Positions 43,931-56,805 of a DNA stretch of 64,000 bases are shown here, one piece after another; position 1 is the stretch's first letter, and every line of letters begins with the position of its first letter. Source of the stretch: Owenia fusiformis (taxonomy: Eukaryota > Annelida > Polychaeta > Sabellida > Oweniidae). The notes beneath the pieces were generated by a model that did no database searches, was not told where the DNA came from, and saw only the letters and a program-made list of their open reading frames with translations. The DNA lies in the NCBI GenBank assembly GCA_903813345.2, contig CAIIXF020000004.1:3987525-4051524 (forward strand), given 5' to 3'. Made by a program: the position numbers and the translations under genes.

Positions 43931-44723
43931 GTTCGCGGTAACGGATCTCTGTGCGCGGTACAAGAAATATGTTCGGAAACAAGGAAATGGTGGTGCGCGA
44001 CATAAGATTTCACGTTCGCGATATGAGATTCGTGGTTCGAGTGCAAGGAACGTAGTTCGAGGTATCAGAACTGATGTTCGCGTTCTTGGAAGTCTAGGAG
44101 GCCTGAGGAAGGCGAACGATCTTCGTCTCGTGATGATTTCCCATATAATCGTAACCAGGGAAGTTTCACAATTGAAATTGAAAATTACTATTAGATATAC
44201 TTTGTAGATGTTATTTATGAAGCTGTTTAGTGTTTGCATCAATCAAATGGCTTATTTTGAACATATAAAAAGTATTTGTGTTTTGTTTCCCAGGGAATTG
44301 TATTGTATGTAGTACACACATAAATAGTGTACATTATACAGTACTTGAATAGCCTGGTTTACATAATATTGAAGGGCATGCTGATTACATGCACACGAGT
44401 ACATGAATGAAGGCCTAATATTGATATACGTAGCTTGCATACCTAAATAAAAAATAAACTCTTCTAATCCCCTAATGTAAACACGGCGGTATACGTAGCC
44501 CGATTTATCGGGGACTTTAAGAGTAAATTGCAGTTACTGGTGGAAAACCGTGTGAATAGAATTCACCATTATTTTCAGCATTCAATCATTTACCTGCTTA
44601 CAAATGGAAATCCTTGAAGATGCTAATACTTGTAATAATAAAAGTTGTTCTTAAATGAGGGTTTTATTCAAAATTGAGTTGAAGCAATTATATATCAAGG
44701 TACCCTGGTACTTAAACATGTTA

Positions 44724-45070
44724 AACAGGAAATGACAAAACTTGTTTCATTTTTAGACCTTTTTTGAACAAAGATTCAGATAACCGAGATCTGTATTGAC
44801 GTCTAGTCAATTTAACTAATTCCACATTTCATTTATATGACCAGGATCGCAATGTACATGATCAGAATGACCCTAAACATGATGAAATATCTTTTTTAGC
44901 CATCTGAAAATGTGACTAAAAATAGCTAAAAGTAGGACATGAGGAAAGGTCTGAGCAGAATCTTTTGAATTATTCAGAAAATGTGCCCAATGTATTGTCT
45001 TTAATTTTACGATCTTCGAAAATGTGATATCATTCATAAAAAATGAAAAAATGCATTGTCATGGTTGTAA
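44724..45070. mobile_element. foldback element, family A copy 3 (single arm)
   Basis: 'aacaggaaatgacaaaac', 'gaccaggatcgcaatg', 'agccatctgaaaatgtgac' and 'tcagaaaatgtgcccaat' follow the same order as the left arms of copies 1 and 2. The inverted second arm is absent. Confidence 0.8.
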
Positions 45071-45654
45071 CTTCTTACCGCATTTCACATGTGCTAGTAT
45101 TCATGCATGATTTGGTCTCAAGAAATATTAACTTCGATAGGAATAATTTTTAAATAAAGATGGCATGGTAATCGATCTGTGTTTATTTCTAAAGCTCTTT
45201 GTAAAAATACTGGATTCTGTTGGTGCTGCCATCTTTATATCGACCCAGAACCTATGCTCCGAACGTAGGGCTCCACACATAATTCTCTACGCCCCTTAGA
45301 AGTACAAGTCCTGTGTTCGGAGGATGTATAAACTTGTGAAAGAAATACGCAATTAAGCAAATAAGTTACAAACTAACTCTAACATTTGAAACGTTTTATT
45401 TTGGTACTTGTGGAAAGAAACGCATTGTCCAGTGTTGGGATTTTAAATTACTCCCCCAGAGCATGGAATCCCCCAGAATTTTTACTTCAGATTGAATTGT
45501 GTTCCGTTTTGCCTTCGCACTTGAGCTCACTTATTCACATCTCGTCAAACTTGTCTGTCAATCCGATTCGTTCGGCCCATGGGGAAGTAAATATGTTGAT
45601 GGTCGATGGGTCTAACATATCAAGAGCAACAAGCAATGAATCAAGACGGAGACG

Positions 45655-45735
45655 GTTCAGGCGATACAATGATGACATCGGTTCAGGGGACACAATGATG
45701 ACATCGGTTCAGGCGACACAATGATGACATTTCAT
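45655..45735 (+). repeat. 28 bp tandem repeat, three units
   Basis: Three units of 'ggttcaggcgacacaatgat' + 'gacatc' with single-base differences. Confidence 0.85.
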
Positions 45736-47849
45736 GAGACAATTTCAAGTTCCAACACCTTGCGGAATCATAAGCGCAGGCTTATACTTTATTTTGTAAA
45801 GGTAACTGATGGTTTTTAACGAGGCAATACAAGAAATACTATTTTAAACGAATAAATCTCATATAAGGGAATTAAATAATATTTTTCACAACCCAAACGC
45901 GAACGGAAAATATTTAAGCGATGCATTTGTATGGGCGATTGGTCATTGTACGTATAGGTTCGGTTGGCGTTTCGATTTTTCATGCAAGCTTAAAGTCTCT
46001 ATTTTCTCATAAAGAACGGGTGCATCAGTTCGCCAATTGAACATCTCCAAGGAAATAAAGAGTAAACAGTCCATCAATGGCGTTCTTTTCATAGTTTCTT
46101 ACTTATCAGCCTACCGCCCGTGGATAGGCTTACAAGAACTGAGGAACGATCCTTATCAAACTGATGTCGTCATCTCAGCATCTTTGAACTAAGTTGAAAC
46201 CCCATGGTTTCATTTTAAAAAGGTGGACTTGCTTTCTCCTCTCATCAGCTTAAATATATCTCTCATTCTGATCCTCACACACCATGCTATTTTTGATAGA
46301 TTTCTTCTTTACTCTGAGTTCGTAAATGGAAATTGGAGATGACATTCAACACTTTGCAAGAGATGGCATGATGGTGCAAAATATATTCAAATCAGAAAAA
46401 TGAACCCACTTAAACGGTTAGAGGGGGGTAGATCTGCCTCTCCCCCACGCACAATCGTTTACCAATTTTATTTTCAATGAAAACGTCATCATTCATGATA
46501 CCTTGGTTATCAAAGATGGGGGACGATGATTTCCAGATCTTTTCTAGTTATGAATATCCACGGGGACTTTGTACTTACAAAATTATTTGCTAAAAGCGAA
46601 TTTGTTTTCTTACAAGAGCACGAAGAGCTTCAGTAAAGTAGTAAAGTATTAGAATGGGCTCCTGTAACCATGGTATACCTTAGGGAACCTGCCTCGGGCA
46701 GACTTTGTATATATAAGCTTAAAAGAACTTGTACCCACGCACTTGGGACATGAAACATTCGTTGAAGGGTTCAATTTTAAAAATACTAAGATTAATCAAT
46801 CTCCGTCTATGCTGCATTAATGGATGTATTTATGATAATGCACCCGTAGGCCTGAACTATCATTCAATTTGGAACCAAATAGCGAATCATCATCCACAGT
46901 TCAGCAAACAATTTTGACAGACAATAAAAAACTCAAATTAACAATTCTGGCTTTATTTTATGCCTCTATATTTACAGTATTTATTTTTGAATAGACGAAT
47001 TTCGCGTCGATATACAACGAGTCCATTTATATTAAGTTAGCATCAACTTAGCCCGGTAACTAAGATTGAACATTTGAAAATGAGACTGCATTTAAAGCGT
47101 TCTGGGGCGTTTCAACTTCCGACTAATATGGATTAATAAAATGTAAATTAGTGGCCATAATATAAAAAATTTAATTTTCTCTAAACTTTGAGAGTACAGC
47201 ATGGCGTGGTATACGCCATTGGTGATAATCTCAAATTCCATCCATATGTTGACTTATCAGTCTCTATAGCCTGAAAGCCGATAGCATCCGTGGAATAAAA
47301 AAAAACAACGTTCCCCATCTGGACAAAACACCCCCCTCTTCTCTACAAATCACTCGTCAGACCGCAGATACATTTAAAACATATTTTATATTAAAGGGTT
47401 CCGATAAGCTTCCCGTATAAAAACAATATGGCGGCTCCCGGATCAGTCCATTTTTAAGAAATAAGGGGAATTCTGTAAAATCCAGTTTATTGAAATTGTC
47501 TTTGAGATAAAGTAATCCGTTTATAATGATTTTGAAAACGTTATCCATAGAGTGATTGCGTTCAAAGAATATGTACAACAGCCAATATAAATCCTTGTAT
47601 TAGAACTGCTTTGTTTCATTTGTAGGATATTTCATATGCCAAGCTGTGTGCTATTACGTTATGGGGAAATTTAGATGTCAATTTTTCCTTATTATACACA
47701 AATAGACGATCCTGAAACTTCACCCATAAATGTGGAATTGATTTATCAAAATAAAAATCACCCTTTTATAAATGTGTGACGATCTATAATATACTTATGC
47801 TATATAACAGTTAGAGGTGTTGACACAACGACCTCGAGCCTGTGAACCC

Positions 47850-48515
47850 TTGAGTATTATTCCGGGATCGGGCCTTTTATACTAAACGGTGAGCAACACC
47901 AGAAACGAGCGTTCGATTTGCTAAACGATATGTGTCACCCTTTAAACATATTTTATATGTCTCTGGTCAGAGCAAGGACGTCTATTGGTCAGACTCAGAA
48001 CCCAGATTGGGAATATGCAAATAGTGTATGGAATCCCTATCACAACATGGATATTTGATCGTGACAAATTAGAAAAAGTCCAAGCCGGCGACCCGGGGCC
48101 GGCGAACGACAAAACTTTTACGGAATTAAAGGACAGGGTGAGGAATCTTTTCAGTAGCTACCCGGTATCACCGTGTACGACAGACTGTGTACAAAAGGAG
48201 GCGAGGGCCTCATCTGCCAAACCTATAAAATCATGGAAGGTCTTGACAGGATCAATATCAAAGGCATTGCCCAAAAATCTGGAGCTCATAGGAACAGAGG
48301 AGAGAACACTGAGAAGTTCAACTGACTAGTAGACAGAATGTAGGCAGCCTACTGTTCGGAAATAGAATTGTTAACGACTGGACCCGGGGCGACTGGAACG
48401 ATCTCCCCATCGACGCTGACAATGTCAACCAGTTCAAGGGCGAAATTGAAAAACATTACTTCCTCAACTCCGGGCTTCAGGTATTGAGCCCGGAGTTGAG
48501 GATCACTCTAACTAG
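47850..48515 (+). pseudogene. decayed LINE ORF2 3' end
   Basis: Fragments in shifting frames read KRAFDLLNDMCHPLNIFYMS, DWEYANSVWNPYHNMDI, DKLEKVQ and, at about 48330-48480, SLLFGNRIVNDW then DWNDLPIDADNVNQFKGEIE. These correspond to the C-terminal block of non-LTR ORF2 proteins (LEYA..VW.P....I..LEKVQ ... NR.VNDWN.LP...V...S...FK). Stops and frameshifts show it is dead. A perfect stem-loop follows at 48462-48500. Confidence 0.7.
48462..48500 (+). repeat. perfect 15 bp stem-loop at a LINE 3' end
   Basis: 'cctcaactccgggct' pairs with 'agcccggagttgagg' across a 9 base loop. Its place just after the ORF2 relic suggests the 3' hairpin that some LINEs use for template recognition. Confidence 0.85.
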
Positions 48516-48686
48516 ATGACAGACCATTTACCTTCCCTCCCTTACCCATATCCAGTGAGCTTTTACTACCTCCCCCGTCCTACAGTGGTTTCAGTAACTT
48601 TTTTTTACAAGAGGCAGATGAGAAATTCAAGGGGCGGCATTCAAAATAACCAATTTTACACTCCCGGAAATGCAAATTCTTGTTAT

Positions 48687-49237
48687 ACACTGGTGATCCG
48701 CTCGATTACACTGGTTACCGAAACGGTCACTTTGGCGTAACAAAATGTCGGAACGTCAAAGGTACGATTTTTCTTTTTTCCTTATTTCACGCGTTGTAGG
48801 CAGAATCCCAACGCCATTTTTTCTCAAAAACTAGTATCAGGACCATATGTTTTAGAAAATGTACATGTTTGCGAAAAAATATGTCAGAAGACAACATAAT
48901 CGTCGATTTAATCTATTTTTTATGTTAGTCTCAGCTTTAACGGTTTGGATTAAAAGTGCAGATCTTAACTGTTTTTCGAAAAACCGTTTATGTAACTTAA
49001 GTGAGGAATTAAATAGACGAATCTGTTGTCTTCGAACTATTAAGTTATTCAAAATTATGTACATTTTTTTTAACATATGATACTGATACATGTTTGTGTT
49101 AAAAATGTCGCGGCCATTCTGCCTACAACGTGTGAAATAAGGAAAAAAGAAAAATCGTACCTTCGACGATGTTCCGACATTTTGTTACCAAAACGAACCG
49201 TTTCGGTAACCAGCGTAATTGAGTGGATCACCAGTGT
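48687..49237. mobile_element. 550 bp palindromic MITE
   Basis: Outer ends 'acactggtgatcc' and 'ggatcaccagtgt' and two arms of about 200 bp are inverted copies ('gtaacaaaatgtcggaac', 'ttgtaggcagaat'). The arms differ by scattered substitutions. 'tat' occurs on both flanks. The two opposite-strand open frames at 48852-49091 are mirror images. Confidence 0.85.
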
Positions 49238-49239
49238 TA

Positions 49240-51185
49240 TTAGAGCGTCGGCGGACCGAAATTGGACAAATGGGCAGGGAATGTCAAATTAAATTCACAT
49301 TCTGATGTGCATTATGCTATTGCTATTGCGTGGGATCACTGATCAGATGGGTTTGATGTAATCCATGGTTATTATTGCTCTTGTAAGATTAAAGGCAAAA
49401 TATACTACATGTCACAAAAGTGCAAGGATGAACACTTCACCTGTGAATATATTTCAGACAACGTATCTCATAAACAAGAGTATTGTACAGTCATTCAAAG
49501 TTTTGAACATTGAATCCTATTTGAGAGGTGATTTAAAAGATTTTACGTATTGCAGGTTTTCCAAAGTCATTTCCATGTGTGATATTGTCAATTTAATTGA
49601 CCACAAGACACGGGCTACACAAAATATCATCTTGAACTGTGGAATGACGGGGGAATAACTAGGGCAACTCATATAGAATGCCATTTTTACTTTTTATATT
49701 CTTAAAATAAATTACTCTTCCACAGGTTTCATTTTACAAATTCAAATGCACTTCCCGGGTTGAACAGTACACTCAATATAGAATGCAACATGTGTGTATA
49801 GAATGCAACCTGTGTGTATACAATGTACAGGGCGTTCAATAAGTACTGATGAAATGATGTGACTTTTTTAATCTCCCCCTAAAACAATATTTCGGGCTTC
49901 TGACAACCGGCGAATTATAGAAAACAAACGGCGATTTTGGACTCTCGCCCCCTGCTATTGAAAGCCCAGTCCTATCATCTAGATATCTTGTAATTGTTGG
50001 AGACCTGAAATACACGATTCGCACGAACACTTTTTATTCTCGCCTACTCTCGCCATTGCTTAAAGTGCAACAAGGCCTGTAGAGAGAAAATTCATCGAAA
50101 ATTTTAACTTTTTCTGAGCTATTGGGGCAACATCAGGGCGACACTTATATCTTCTGACATAACGATTTGAAGAATTGTAAATTCAGTTCAAAGCTTATAG
50201 AGATCGGGTCTCCTAAAAATACAATTAGAGTAACCCCCTGATTTTTCGTGTTATTTGATGTATAACAAGTTTGTTTATCAACTTATCAATTCTGAGGCTT
50301 GAATTAATTCGTTAACAGTATCAATTCGATGATTGTTCCTAGCCATGAATTTCCACTTACATCAATAGAAATTCAAATTCAAATTCAAAAAGCCCGCTCA
50401 AATTTGTTCCAGTCTGATTGGCCTTTTCCTTCAGATTATTTTGGCTTAGAGATGCCATATTTATAACTTCTAAGGGGTTACAATATAAATAAATCCCCAA
50501 AAAACATTGTATTCTGTTTTCGACTTATTGCGTTCAATTCTGACAGTTGGTTGTCCTGTTGATATCCTCAATATATTGTCGATATCATGCTTATGAATTG
50601 GTCTCAAGATATATCTAAGGTATATATGATGTCCAGAATAGAAATCTGGACGACTCGATCTCTTTATATAAAGGGAGTCCCGCCTAGAGATTTTTAATAC
50701 ATCCCGGCCGGGCCGGATCCACCACATTTCCGAAGGCGTGAGGAATATCAGCTGAAATAATGTTCATCGAGGCTGCAGAGGGTTTCTTTGGAGATAATCA
50801 AAGTAAATGTTAGTCTTGATGAAATATCCAAACTATATTTTGACACTGGTCCGGACACTGGTCCATTATCGTTAATGGCCCCTCTGCACTTTGCAACTGA
50901 TAGTTCATAAATGACCGATACGTGGCGCTGTTTAATGGGAACTCGCTTTAGCGACCTATTTAGTTATTCTCGTCAAGAAATTGAATCAAATGAAAATGAA
51001 TCATTCTTGTATATTTCCAAGTCTTCCAAGCATTGCAACATTTAAACATTACACCAGATGGTAACGGAGGTGTATGCGTACTTGAGATCGTCTTTGTTTA
51101 ATCAGGTAGGACTACTTGACCACTAAATTGCTAAAAAAATCAGAAAATATTGAAAATTGAAGAATTGACAGTTGTTTTGACACTA
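49240..51185. other. intergenic, nothing recognised
   Basis: No gene, RNA or clear repeat. A lone mariner-type end motif ('acagggcgttcaataagtac') is at about 49827 without a visible partner. Confidence 0.5.
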
Positions 51186-51310
51186 CAGTCAAAACAGTAA
51201 TGTTTGTGAGTACTTTGAATTTAAAAAATAAGCAATCAAATGACCATATTGAAACAGTTTATGTAAAAATAGAAAAAATTATATTTATCCTAACTTTTGT
51301 ATATTTCAGA

Positions 51311-51825
51311 TACTGTAGATTGGGTTAATTTGGCGCCCGCTTTAATTTGGCGAATTTGGCGAAATTGAAAAATTCGCCAATATAAATCTTCGCCAAAATT
51401 TAGAATGAATCCCCGGGAATTATCTAGGGTATTTCGTCCAGCATATTTAGGTCACTTCCGGTTTATTTTTTTCCAAAAATATGAAAAAATGTCTCTCATA
51501 AATTGGCTCAGAACTGGTCAGTCACTCATTAATACTCAGGGAAAAACTAGGAAAGGAAAAGCTTGGTATAGAAGCAGCATCGATCGAGGTGCAAAATGTA
51601 AAGGATGATCTCACAAAGATGTACAAACGTGGTGAATATCGCCAATGGCCCTCATAAGAAAAAAAATGAACATAGCCAAAGATGCCCATTTACGTGATAA
51701 TTAGCAAACAGCGCCTAAGTTTGAAATTTTTTTTTTGCATATCCGCCAAATTAAATAGCCGCCAATATGCCAAAAATGGCAAAATCGCCAAATTAAGTAG
51801 CGCCAAATTAACCCAATCTACAGTA
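51311..51825. mobile_element. 0.5 kb TA-flanked MITE
   Basis: Perfect 23 bp inverted ends ('ctgtagattgggttaatttg' + 'gcg') flanked by TA on both sides. Internal subterminal words 'ggcgaatttggcgaaattg' and 'cgccaaatt' repeat. No transposase. Tc1/mariner-type target. Confidence 0.85.
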
Positions 51826-52006
51826 GTAATGTATAATGTGCAGCAAAGCTGTGGCCTTTTGTAATCTAGGGAGTTTCAGCCATGTTAATTTTTCCGAAAA
51901 TAACATGGCAGAGAAGTATCAAAATATAAGAGGACACAGATATGATAGCTAAACTAGAAAACAAACTAAAATATACAAAAGTTAGGATAAATATAAACGT
52001 TTCTAT

Positions 52007-52941
52007 TGTAACGACCCAAGGTGTTGTGTTGGGGTTCGTGCAGTTTCGTGGGGGTTGATTTAATAATAAAGGGGTCAAACAAAACATTTAGGTTTGAGGT
52101 CATCAATAATCAACATTACTATATTGTTTAATTATAAGTCATAAGGTACATGAACATGTTACAAAACAATAAGAAATGCATACAAATGCAACTCCTGTAA
52201 CCTCAATACTAATTAAATCTAAGTACAATGCCTGGACTGATAGCTTGATATTATCACACACAATAATGTCAAAGAAATCATGTGTTCAAAGTACCTGTAA
52301 ATAATGCATTGATAACTCACCCCAAAACAACCAAGTGCCTGCGACTTAAGTTAATATCCAAGATGGTGACAAATATATATCCGACTAATTGATAAACTGA
52401 ACTCCTTAATTGATTCCTAGTCCAAATATCCACAAAGACTGTACAGGAGCTGAAGACCTTTACCCAAGCGAGCCAGGAGCGAGACTGAGGTCCTGAGGGT
52501 GAACATTTACTTATATACCCCTGAGACCCCAAGTGCAGCTTGTACAGAGGGACCAAGACATTGAAGCCATTGATTGGTTAACTTGAGTACTAAAAGACTA
52601 AAGGACATCCCTAAAACTGACCATGACAAATTATGGACCAATGATTGGTTAAGTGACTGAAGCAAATGTTAGAATGCAGTTGGTACTGAGGATATTCCAT
52701 AGTAAAAGACTGCTTGCACCAAAACTCAAGTGGACTGAAGATGACCAGACTGTAAAGTGGAAGTGTGCCTACTGTCTAAAGACCACCAGTCTCTATGAAA
52801 CCCAGAACTAAGGCTAGATACTGATACATGATTGGTTGACAAATGACAATTGAGTTTGGCCATTATATGAAGACCTTCAGCCTTTATGTAAATGCAGAGA
52901 TAACTGAGAAATTATACATCCTAATGCCCAAATCCGTTACA
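52007..52941 (-). repeat. LTR (3' LTR with respect to the minus-strand element)
   Basis: Begins 'tgtaacgacccaaggtgttg' and ends 'ccaaatccgttaca', with 7 bp terminal inverted repeats (TGTAACG/CGTTACA). A minus-strand TATA-like TATATAAG lies at 52510-52517 and an ATTAAA at 52059-52064. The 79-codon minus frame occurs identically in both LTRs and is not a gene. Confidence 0.93.
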
Positions 52942-52955
52942 CCACCCCCCACCAA
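52942..52955 (-). promoter_or_regulatory. polypurine tract
   Basis: On the minus strand 'ggtggggggtgg' directly precedes the 3' LTR, the expected place of the plus-strand DNA primer. Confidence 0.75.
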
Positions 52956-55900
52956 TGAAAAATAAGATCGTCCTCGATCTTCAAGTAACATCAAAACAAT
53001 ATAACAATATTAAAGTAACGGATTTGACAAATACATTGATTTATACCTTTACACACAAAACAAAATCAAAATACAATGATATTTTAACATTTGTAATCAT
53101 GACAGATCTCACCTCCCCTAACTGGACAAATTTACTTAATGTAACATAGTCCTAGTTGACAACCACTATCTGTAATTCTCAAGATTTTACTTTTCCAAGA
53201 TTGCCAAAATATAAAGTATCAAAGTACAACTTGATATATACACTGTCAATTCAATAGATACCATCAGCATTTTAAGTGCAAATTATACAATATCATTTAA
53301 TTGACAATTATACAAAACACAAACAGTGATTAATTAAAATCTATATCTTAAATTGCCTATATAATCTCTCAATGAAATAAATGAATTGCAAAATTGAAAT
53401 AAAAATGACAACAGTTTCAAGTAAAACCCCTTTGCTAACATTAACGAAGAATATGACACTATAACTGAGTTGGTAAATACAATAACAAATCATAGTAAAT
53501 TCCATAGTAAATTTGGCCTTCAAAATTATCATCTCAAAGCAATTGTTACATAAAGTAAATCTAAATTTCCATAACTAAACAATCCGTGTAAAGATGACCA
53601 ATAAATTACCATAAGTAAATAAACATGGCCTGAAACTGAACCATCATTGTACAGTAACTAGTATCACAGTATAAACATGATGAACTGTCTCTCAGGGTCA
53701 AGAGGTCACACGGCTGGTATCTGATACTGCATCAACAACATTAGAAGCACTGAACATATTTGATAGTATCTTGTGTCAAGTCTCAGCAACTCCAATCTTT
53801 GTTGCATATTATTGTGGTAATCTCATATGTAATCCAATGTTTTAATCCAAATCATAGGCACATATCCAATATCATATGTGGGTGGAGCCACAAAATTACA
53901 TAGGTTCTGATAGCGCGTGTCGATGTTTCATAATCTCACTGTTCTCTCATATCCATAATCATTAATATAAATGACAATTACGCATTCTGTAATCCTGTCC
54001 ACATGGTCACTGGGTAGGTTGTTTTAAAACCAAAAGGTATCACACTTCAGCGTTCATTTTGCAACACACTGTAAATCGGTTGAACTCAATTCCATTGTGG
54101 TATAAAAATAATCCATCTGATCAGCTGCAAATGTTCTTGAATCATGTTTCACAAGGCATTTCAGTTCGTTAATTTAATTTCGATTGTTCTTTGTGCTTCA
54201 GTCATCTTCGTTCATTACGTAATAAACTGCTTCACAAAATGATGACACAATAATGATTGATATATTGTGTCATATATGTATATTCAGCATCAAGCGTTCA
54301 TTATGTCACTAAGTAACAGAGTGACATCTCCGGCATAAATTTTTCATCTTTAGTACAGCTCCATCATTAATTGTTCATCTTTAGAGATTAAGATAATAAG
54401 TAGTTCAACCATGAAGTCCAATTGTTCATCCGCCCAGGTATGTTTTCTGCTTCGGGATTAGTAATGTTAATAATTGTTAATGTATTAGTAGATTAGTATC
54501 AATTACAAACTATTTACTTTACATGCTCTATCAAATAATTAATGTAGAACTTATGAGTACATTATGATTGTTCACCACTAGGCCTAATTTGCAATTACTC
54601 TAAATAAAAGTATGACTATTCTATGAGGGCCCTTTACTTACTTACTACCTATTACTTTACTATCTATAACAAACATATGACAAAAAATACTCTTTTTTTT
54701 AATTAGTAAAAAAATTACACTATGACTTTCAGAAAATTTAAGAAAAGCAGTACCATACCATCAGCTGATCAGACTGAAAAGCGGTGATACAACTCTTGAC
54801 CACAACAATTGAGAATTGTTTTCATAATTGAAATTCCAAAACAAAGCAAACTATTCTGGTACCCAATTACTTTCATAAAAACATTTAATTAATTTTAATT
54901 CAATATGCTGTACCCTACATTGTCTGCATTACATAACTTCATATAACATGATATACCCACTCATGTCTGTATACATTGTTTGACCTTCAGGTGCCTCCCT
55001 CTCTAATACTTAATCTCTGTCTTACTTTTACAAGAATTATAAGAATGTAACTGAAACTAATTGACCTTTACTCTTCCTATCAACATACTTTATTAAGAAC
55101 TACTACTTTTACTCCTTTTTTTATTGCAATAGAATTCCCACTTGCTTGAACTTCACATAAAACTTTTTCTACTTTACTTATCTTACATCAATTAACAGTC
55201 TTTAGTTTCATTATACACTTATAAGTCTCTAATTATCATAATTCATTCTAAAATGGTAGTAATTTGAATAATTAATGTTCAATAACTTCATTAAAGCAAA
55301 TTCTATCACCAACTAATGAACCTAGCCCTACCCATTAAGAGTTTATATGGACTAGATTCATTAATATGTTGCAAAAAATTACTCATGGGAATAAATAAAC
55401 TGTTAAAACAATTAATATTATATTCAAAATTCCTTTCACTAACTAACATTTTGACCTCCCAACATCACTATAACAGCGCCCCTTTTGTGAGGAGGGGGTC
55501 TGGTAAACCAGAATACCATGGTCTTTAATTGCTTATTACTTTTAGAATTAAATTATTTCTGCACAATGATTTTTCGAATATTTTACCAGGGATGCCTTTT
55601 TATATAACTCTCTCAGTGGTGCACACACTTCATTGAATCAAATAGGATTGTATGATAGAGTACATGTGTCTATGCACAAAGATGCTTATCCTCTTGTGAA
55701 TTAGCACATAAATCAACTGTCTGACTAACTGACTAACTACCTGAATTGGTGTCTACCCTTGAATTTCTGTGTCTCATCAAAGTGAATGAGATCACCAGTG
55801 TGCAACTGGCACATATCTGGCTTAAACTTGATTGGTAAACTAAATCAACACTAATTCTGATTGTTCTGCTTGATTATTCTGACTATCTGCTGTATATATT

Positions 55901-56796
55901 TCTGCCGCTGTTTACTGCTTTTACTTATCTGTTTATTCTAACTAACTGTCGGCTGTCTGTTCTGTCTGCTCTGCTATAAAAAAAGGTGGCCACCTCTCAT
56001 CTTTATGAGTAACACATGTACTAATATCATTCACATGTATCCTTCGACAATCCCTGGGAGATCCTGAACAAATTTTAACTTTCAATTTATATCAATTACC
56101 ATTCCTTTTACCATTAATTTTCAATTCATACATGCTTTCAATTTCTGCACATTTATGAAGTCATTAAGGGCACACATATCGATTATATCATATTTTGATT
56201 TATTCACGTACTCTAATGAGATCCCTTGTTACCTGATACCACCAAGGGGAGGGGGCTGTATCTGCATCACACATTTCTGTTTCTTTGTCTTCTGGAGACC
56301 CAAACAAAACCAAATCACTATTCCAACAGACACCAGGGGGTGGGGCAATTTATGGTAGCACACTTATGTAAATTTTGATTGACAGCTCTGGTCATATTAT
56401 CTGAACACACTTGTGTACTCTACTTTCGGGATTTAGAATTGGTACACCTGGTCAATGGGTCAATGAGAGCAATGTGATCCTGATAATCATATTCATACTT
56501 ATTCTCTCCAAAACAAATAAACCACCATTTAAACTGGAATATGGTTCATTCATTATAAACTCTGATTATTCACACTCCATTACTCATTCATGATTTCAGT
56601 CTAATCGATGCACTTTCCTTTGCTTTGCTTATAAACTCCAGAATGTGAATTTGATATCGTTTGTGGAACTTCTCTTTACCTTAGGAATGCATAGGACAAC
56701 GTCTATCAATTAACAATTACTGATAGACTTTATATAACTGGAGACACTTATGACCTGTACCTAGCAGAGGCACAACTGCAACCATGGGAATCTGCC
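52956..56796 (-). other. LARD interior, non-coding
   Basis: AT-rich; open frames of 60-70 codons only. Short runs with many stops in all frames. No retroviral protein motif (zinc knuckle, protease DSG, RT YXDD or integrase) was seen in either strand. Confidence 0.7.
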
Positions 56797-56805
56797 TTTT
56801 GAGTT

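Larger units (their letters stand above)
40701..44104. mobile_element. 3.4 kb DNA element with 174 bp terminal inverted repeats
   Basis: 40701-40874 and 43931-44104 are inverted copies with few mismatches, from 'aggcctcctagacttccaa' at the outer edge to 'ccgttaccgcgaac' at the inner edge. The repeat contains many 'cgcgaac' and 'cgcgaacg'-like words. The interior holds a small Cys-rich ORF, a foldback element and a nested TIR element. No transposase was recognised, so it is non-autonomous or has lost it. Both repeats carry the same open frame (CARYKKYVRKQGNGGARHK), which is not a gene. Confidence 0.85.
44105..47900. other. intergenic, largely unique
   Basis: Holds half of a foldback copy (44724-45070) and a short tandem repeat (45655-45735). 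Scattered open frames of 60-112 codons have no recognisable motifs or splice structure. No RNA gene was seen. Confidence 0.5.

Noticed and set aside
48852-49091. two similar frames on opposite strands
   Set aside because: Mirror images produced by the 48687-49237 palindrome.
52317-52556. 79-codon minus-strand frame repeated exactly at 59950-60189
   Set aside because: It lies in the LTR and is duplicated because the LTRs are near identical; no known protein motif.
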